The position numbers and the translations under genes are program-made. Below are positions 60,274 to 64,000 of a stretch of DNA of 64,000 nucleotides, in pieces; within the stretch, counting starts at the first letter, position 1; each line of letters begins with the position of its first letter. Origin of the DNA: DASWJZ01 sp964440525 (lineage in GTDB: Bacteria > Pseudomonadota > Alphaproteobacteria > Rhizobiales > Afifellaceae); assembly GCA_964440525.1 (NCBI GenBank), contig CAYTTC010000009.1, positions 1 to 64,000 of the forward strand, given 5' to 3'. The notes beneath the pieces were generated by a model. The model was not told the DNA's origin, made no database searches, and saw only the letters and a program-made list of their open reading frames with translations.

Positions 60274-62844
60274 ATGGCCGCGGCCTCGCTCAAAATAACG
60301 GATCTCTCGAAACGCTATCCCGGGGTTCAGGCGCTGAACCGGGTCAGCCTCGAATGCCGGCCGGGAGAAATCCACGCAATCGTCGGTGAAAACGGTTCCG
60401 GCAAGAGCACCCTCCTTGGCATCGCCAGCGGCGCCGTTGTGCCGGATGCGGGAATCGTCACGATCATGGGCCGCCCCCTCGCCGCGGCCGACCCGCTGCT
60501 CGCGCGACGTCTCGGACTTGCCACTGTCTACCAGGACGACTCGCTCGTCCGCGAGCTGACGGTCGCCGAAAACCTCTATCTTGGTGCTGCGCAACGCTGG
60601 GTCGCGATCGCCGGCAAGAACGAATGGGCGGAGCGGCTGCTTGCGACCTATGACCTCGACATAAGACCGGAGGCACTGGTGGCGGCTCTCAGCCCGTCGC
60701 AGCGGCAGTTCCTCGAGATCGTCAAGGCCCTCGCCGCCGAGCCGAAGGTGCTCCTGCTCGACGAGCCGACCTCGACCCTCGATCTTCCCGGTGTCGAAAA
60801 GCTCGCGGGCATCATCCGCCGCATCACCGCGGAAGGCACCGCCGTCGTCTATGTCAGCCACCGGCTTCCGGAGGTTCTCGCTCTCGCCGATCGCGTGACG
60901 ATCCTGCGCGACGGAGAGGGCCAGGGCACCTACGACGTCAGCGCCACGCTATCCGAGCGCGATCTCATCGCGCTGATGGTCGGGCGGCCGATCGAAGCCG
61001 AGTATCCCGCGAAAAGGCAGGCCGATATCGAAGCCGCGGGCGTGGCCTTCTGGGCCGCGGGCCTCAGCGGCGCGCGCTTTCACAACGTCAACCTGCATGT
61101 CCACCGCGGCGAGATTCTCGGGTTCGCAGGCGCCGAAAGTAACGGACAGAGGGAGACGCTGCGCGCGCTTGGACGGGTTGAGGAGGCGAGCGGCCATCTC
61201 TACTGCGGCGGCAAGGAGGTGAAGCTCGGCGGGCCGCGCGAGGCATTCGACGCGGGCATCATGTCGCTCAGCGCCGACCGCTCGCAGGAATCGATCTTCG
61301 CCGCCCTCGGCGTTCGCGAGAACATGACCGTCCAGGTTCTGGAACAGTTCGCCTCGGCAGGAATGGTTTCGGCGCCGAGGGAACGCACAGCCGCCGCCGC
61401 GCTGGTCGAGCAGCTGAGCATAGCCACGCCCACGCTCGACAAGCCGATCAGCGGCCTCTCCGGCGGCAACCAGCAGAAGGCGGTCTTGGCGCGGAGTTTT
61501 CTGCACAATGCGAAAGTAGTGCTTATCGACGAACCCACCCAGGGCGTCGACGCCAAGGCGCGTTTCGATATCTACCGCGCGATCCGAGCCAAGGCCGAGC
61601 AGGGAGTCGCTTGCATCATCAATTCGTCGGATGCCCTGGAGCTCGCCGGGCTTTGCGACCGCGTCTTCGTCTTCTCGCGCGGGCGCGTCGTGCGCGAGCT
61701 GGTGGGTGGCGCGATCAGCGAGGAGCGCATCGTCTCCTCGTTTCTGACCGCGAGGGAAATTGCCGAGAAGACGAAAGCCGAGGCCGCCGCGCCAAAAGCG
61801 GTAGCTCGGCTCTCCTTCGGCGCGCTCCGCAAGGCTGTCGCCGACCGCAGCAACGCATGGTGGGCTCCGCTGGCGTTCCTCGTGCTCCTGACGCTCGCCG
61901 TCGGCGGCTATGCCACCTTCGAATCCGACGTTTTCCTGACGGCGCTCAACATCCGCCATATCCTGCTCGCGACCGCTCCGCTGGCGCTCGTTACCATGGC
62001 GCAATTCAACGTGCTGATGGTGCGCGGCTTCGACATTTCCGTCGGCGCACTCATGAGCCTGACGGTCGTGCTCGCCTCCTTCATCATCGCCGCGGAGATG
62101 GGCGGAGGCGCCCTCCTCCTCGGAATCATCGTGTGTCTGGCCGTCGGCGCGGCCGTCGGGCTGGTGAACGGCGGCATGGTGCGCTTCGTCGGCGTCAACG
62201 CGGTGATCACGACCATCGCCACGCTCAGCGTCCTGCAGGGTCTTGCGCTTTACGGTCGACCGTCGCCGCTCGGCAGCATCAGCCCGGAGTTCAACGAGCT
62301 GCTGCAGACGCGGATAGGTTCCGTCCCGGCCTCGATCTTCGTCATCCTCGCCGCCGCGGTCCTCGGCGACATCTGGCTCTACAACACGCGGAGCGGTCTC
62401 CGGCTGCGCGCCGTCGGCTTTCGCGAGGAGGCGGCGAAGCGGAACGGCGTCCGCCTGAACGTCGTGTATCTCCGCGCCTACCTTCTCTCCGGCGTGCTCG
62501 CTGTCGTCGCCGGGTTTTTCCTCGCCTCCGAGGTGGGCTTCGGGCATCCGACCGTCGGATCGAGCTACACGCTGACCAGCATCGCGGCGGCAGTCCTCGG
62601 CGGCGCGTCGCTCGTCGGCGGGCGCGGCTCGTTCGTCGGCGCGATTCTCGGGGCTCTGTTCTTCACCCTCATCGTCAACATCATCACGCTTCTTGGAATG
62701 AGCACAGCCGTCGGGATCATCGCCAGCGGCGCGCTCACGCTCTTCGCCGTGTTCCTCTATTCCGGCTGGCAACCGCTCAAGCGGGTGTGGACGCGTATCC
62801 GTGCGGCAATCCGGTCGCTGCAAAGAGCGGTCCAGAGATCATGA
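60274..62844 (+). CDS. fused RbsA-type ATPase and RbsC-type permease
   Basis: An 856-residue fusion. Nucleotide domain 1 (1-250): Walker A GENGSGKST, signature LSPSQRQ (a divergent form of LSVGQQQ), Walker B VLLLDEPTSTLD. Domain 2 (250-505): degenerate Walker A GAESNGQRE, signature LSGGNQQK, Walker B VVLIDEPTQGVD. From about 525 a permease of the BPD_transp_2 family with 8-10 helices (NVLMVRGFDISVGALMSLTV, LVNGGMVRFVGVNAVITTIA). In most ribose-type importers these are two proteins, and here no stop or frameshift separates them. The stop overlaps the second permease start. Confidence 0.92.
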   Translation: MAAASLKITDLSKRYPGVQALNRVSLECRPGEIHAIVGENGSGKSTLLGIASGAVVPDAGIVTIMGRPLAAADPLLARRLGLATVYQDDSLVRELTVAENLYLGAAQRWVAIAGKNEWAERLLATYDLDIRPEALVAALSPSQRQFLEIVKALAAEPKVLLLDEPTSTLDLPGVEKLAGIIRRITAEGTAVVYVSHRLPEVLALADRVTILRDGEGQGTYDVSATLSERDLIALMVGRPIEAEYPAKRQADIEAAGVAFWAAGLSGARFHNVNLHVHRGEILGFAGAESNGQRETLRALGRVEEASGHLYCGGKEVKLGGPREAFDAGIMSLSADRSQESIFAALGVRENMTVQVLEQFASAGMVSAPRERTAAAALVEQLSIATPTLDKPISGLSGGNQQKAVLARSFLHNAKVVLIDEPTQGVDAKARFDIYRAIRAKAEQGVACIINSSDALELAGLCDRVFVFSRGRVVRELVGGAISEERIVSSFLTAREIAEKTKAEAAAPKAVARLSFGALRKAVADRSNAWWAPLAFLVLLTLAVGGYATFESDVFLTALNIRHILLATAPLALVTMAQFNVLMVRGFDISVGALMSLTVVLASFIIAAEMGGGALLLGIIVCLAVGAAVGLVNGGMVRFVGVNAVITTIATLSVLQGLALYGRPSPLGSISPEFNELLQTRIGSVPASIFVILAAAVLGDIWLYNTRSGLRLRAVGFREEAAKRNGVRLNVVYLRAYLLSGVLAVVAGFFLASEVGFGHPTVGSSYTLTSIAAAVLGGASLVGGRGSFVGAILGALFFTLIVNIITLLGMSTAVGIIASGALTLFAVFLYSGWQPLKRVWTRIRAAIRSLQRAVQRS

Positions 62845-63854
62845 CGGCGCCCGCGGAAACGCCCGTCGAAACCGGCGCCATCGCTCGATTTGCGAGCCTG
62901 CCCCGCGTCCAGATGCGGTTCGTGGCGATATGGCTGGCTTTCCTGGCACTCATCGCTCTCGGTGGGATCGTCGCGCCGCGAAGCCTCCTACCTTCGGCCT
63001 TCCTCGCCACCGTTCCGCTGGCGGCCTTTCTGATCATCACGGCGACAGGCGAAGCTCTCGTCCTGATGTCGCGCGGCATCGATCTCTCGATCCCCGCGAT
63101 CGTCACGCTGTCGAGCACGATCCTGCTTGGCTTTTCCAGCGGGCGAGACGAGGACATCCTGGTGGCGGTCGTCGCCGCGCTTCTCTTTGCCGTGGCGGTT
63201 GGCCTGATCAACGGCACGCTCGTCGCGATCCTCAAGCTGAACGCGTTGATCGTCACACTCGCGGTAGGCGCCATCACCACCGGCGCCACACTCTGGTACC
63301 GAGAATCGCTTCCGGCGGAATCGCGGGTGCCGCCGGCGCTCGCCGACTGGGGCGGCTCCCGCATTCTCGGCCTCAATGTCTCCGTGTGGGTCGCGTTCGC
63401 ACTCGTTGCCGCGCTGACGATCGTCCTGCGCAAGTCGACACTGGGCCGCCGATTCTCCGCGGTCGGCGCCAATCCGCAAGCGGCGTGGGTGGCCGCAATC
63501 AACGTTCCCGCCTACCAGATTGCCGCCTTCGCCATTGCCGGGCTGCTCTACGGCATTGCCGGCATCCTGCTTTCCGCCTTCATCCGCAACCCGACCCTCC
63601 TCGTCGGCGACCCGTATCTCCTGGCGCCCATCGCTGCCGCCGTCCTCGGCGGCACCGCCATCACCGGCGGCGTCGGCAGCATGGTCGCGGTCGCCGGGGC
63701 AGCGCTCTTCCTGACGCATCTCGGACAGATTCTGAAAATGCTCGGCCTGTCGACCGCACTCCAGCTGGTCATCCAGGGCGTCGCGATCGCGCTTGGGATG
63801 GCGCTCGCCGAATCGAAGTTTTCGCTGACGAAGATTTTCAGGCGCGAGCGGTAA
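62841..63854 (+). CDS. ribose-type ABC transporter permease (RbsC family)
   Basis: A 337-residue inner-membrane protein with about 8-10 helices. Family features are GEALVLMSRGIDLSIPAIVT, LINGTLVAILKLNALIVTLA, GRRFSAVGANPQAAWVAAIN and VLGGTAITGGVGSMVAVAGA. It would form a heterodimeric channel with the permease half of the fused protein. It starts in the stop codon of the fusion gene (ATGA overlap) and ends the operon. Confidence 0.92.
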   Translation: MTAPAETPVETGAIARFASLPRVQMRFVAIWLAFLALIALGGIVAPRSLLPSAFLATVPLAAFLIITATGEALVLMSRGIDLSIPAIVTLSSTILLGFSSGRDEDILVAVVAALLFAVAVGLINGTLVAILKLNALIVTLAVGAITTGATLWYRESLPAESRVPPALADWGGSRILGLNVSVWVAFALVAALTIVLRKSTLGRRFSAVGANPQAAWVAAINVPAYQIAAFAIAGLLYGIAGILLSAFIRNPTLLVGDPYLLAPIAAAVLGGTAITGGVGSMVAVAGAALFLTHLGQILKMLGLSTALQLVIQGVAIALGMALAESKFSLTKIFRRER

Positions 63855-63875
63855 CCCTCTCCCAGAGGGAGAGGG
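63855..63875. repeat. 9-base perfect hairpin after the last permease gene
   Basis: CCCTCTCCC, AGA, GGGAGAGGG directly follows the TAA stop. There is no T-run, so it is either part of a REP element or a terminator for both this operon and the convergent gene at the right edge. Confidence 0.6.
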
Positions 63876-63891
63876 TCGCGCGCGTAGAAGC

Positions 63892-64000
63892 TCAGAACGA
63901 GCCGAACCCGCTTTTCAGCGGAACCGCACGGACATCCCTCAGGAGCTCGACGAAGCCCTGAGCCTGATGCTCAGCGACGCGGCGACCTTTTTCGGCTGTC
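63892..64000 (-). CDS. C-terminal fragment of a minus-strand protein, possibly creatininase family
   Basis: An open minus-strand frame enters from the right edge and reads TAEKGRRVAEHQAQGFVELL, then RDVRAVPLKSGFGSF and a stop at 63892. The pattern TAEKG plus a helix ending near LLRD resembles the C-terminus of creatininase-family amidohydrolases, but 35 residues are too few to be sure. It converges on the ribose-type importer operon. Confidence 0.4.
   Translation of the reverse strand, partial: TAEKGRRVAEHQAQGFVELLRDVRAVPLKSGFGSF

Noticed and set aside
60949..62823. A 624-codon minus-strand open frame opposite the fused ABC gene
   Set aside because: Its composition is Arg/Asp/Glu/His-rich without motifs; the plus-strand frame has clear ABC and permease signatures.
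61611..62840. In-frame extension of the last permease upstream of 62841
   Set aside because: It shadows the fused ABC protein; permease homology starts shortly after the ATG at 62841.

Overview
The window is high-GC alphaproteobacterial chromosome, most likely Hyphomicrobiales (Rhizobiales). The evidence is the gene content (form I CO dehydrogenase cluster, many solute ABC importers, nirK) and the intergenic palindromes common in that order, including one at 10951-10999 with perfect 12-base arms (tccgaaaagcgg/ccgcttttcgga). No rRNA, tRNA, CRISPR array, transposase or integrase was found.

Layout. 1-5.1 kb is an accessory patch: a frameshifted ParB-domain DNA methyltransferase running off the left edge, an XRE regulator overlapping an ImmA/IrrE metallopeptidase, a repeat-like non-coding stretch, a Rap1a/Tai-type immunity protein, a DUF2971 protein and a second frameshifted small gene. 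5.1-13.7 kb is one long operon: a polyamine-type (PotDBCA) importer followed by a GT1-family glycosyltransferase, a cupin, an aldehyde dehydrogenase and a saccharopine-dehydrogenase-like enzyme. 13.9-20.7 kb holds a small unknown protein, an isoprenyl diphosphate synthase, a 1124-residue SAM/cyclase/ATPase/TPR signalling protein and a phytoene-desaturase-like flavoenzyme, followed by a short SDR remnant. nirK (21-22 kb) faces away from a complete dipeptide/oligopeptide importer (22.6-27.8 kb), which converges on a membrane-dipeptidase gene.

28-39 kb, minus strand: the CO-oxidation cluster coxC-coxM-coxS-coxL-(cupin)-coxD-coxE-coxF, continued by hemC and the dipeptidase. CoxL carries the form I active-site loop AYRCSFR, so this is a genuine CO dehydrogenase. 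An amidase and a LysR regulator follow. 41-46.7 kb is a sugar importer (binding protein and two permeases, no ATPase) with a TIM-barrel isomerase/epimerase and a lactonase. 47-54.6 kb has a CPT-like kinase, then a polyol-type operon (binding protein, two permeases, MalK-type ATPase, galactitol-dehydrogenase-like SDR) behind a SorC-family regulator and a HAD phosphatase; a near-perfect inverted repeat lies just upstream of the binding-protein gene. 54.8-56.6 kb has UDP-glucose dehydrogenase and a DUF427 protein. 56.8-63.9 kb is an operon of flavoprotein, NTF2-like protein, ribose-type binding protein, fused ATPase-permease and second permease. The C-terminus of a minus-strand gene, possibly creatininase family, lies at the right edge.

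The lifestyle suggested is a soil- or plant-type heterotroph that scavenges amines, peptides, polyols and sugars, supplements energy with CO oxidation, and may reduce nitrite. The best candidates for undescribed biology are the Pot/glycosyltransferase/dehydrogenase operon, the isoprenoid cluster with its cyclase-ATPase regulator, and the flavoprotein/NTF2/fused-ABC operon.
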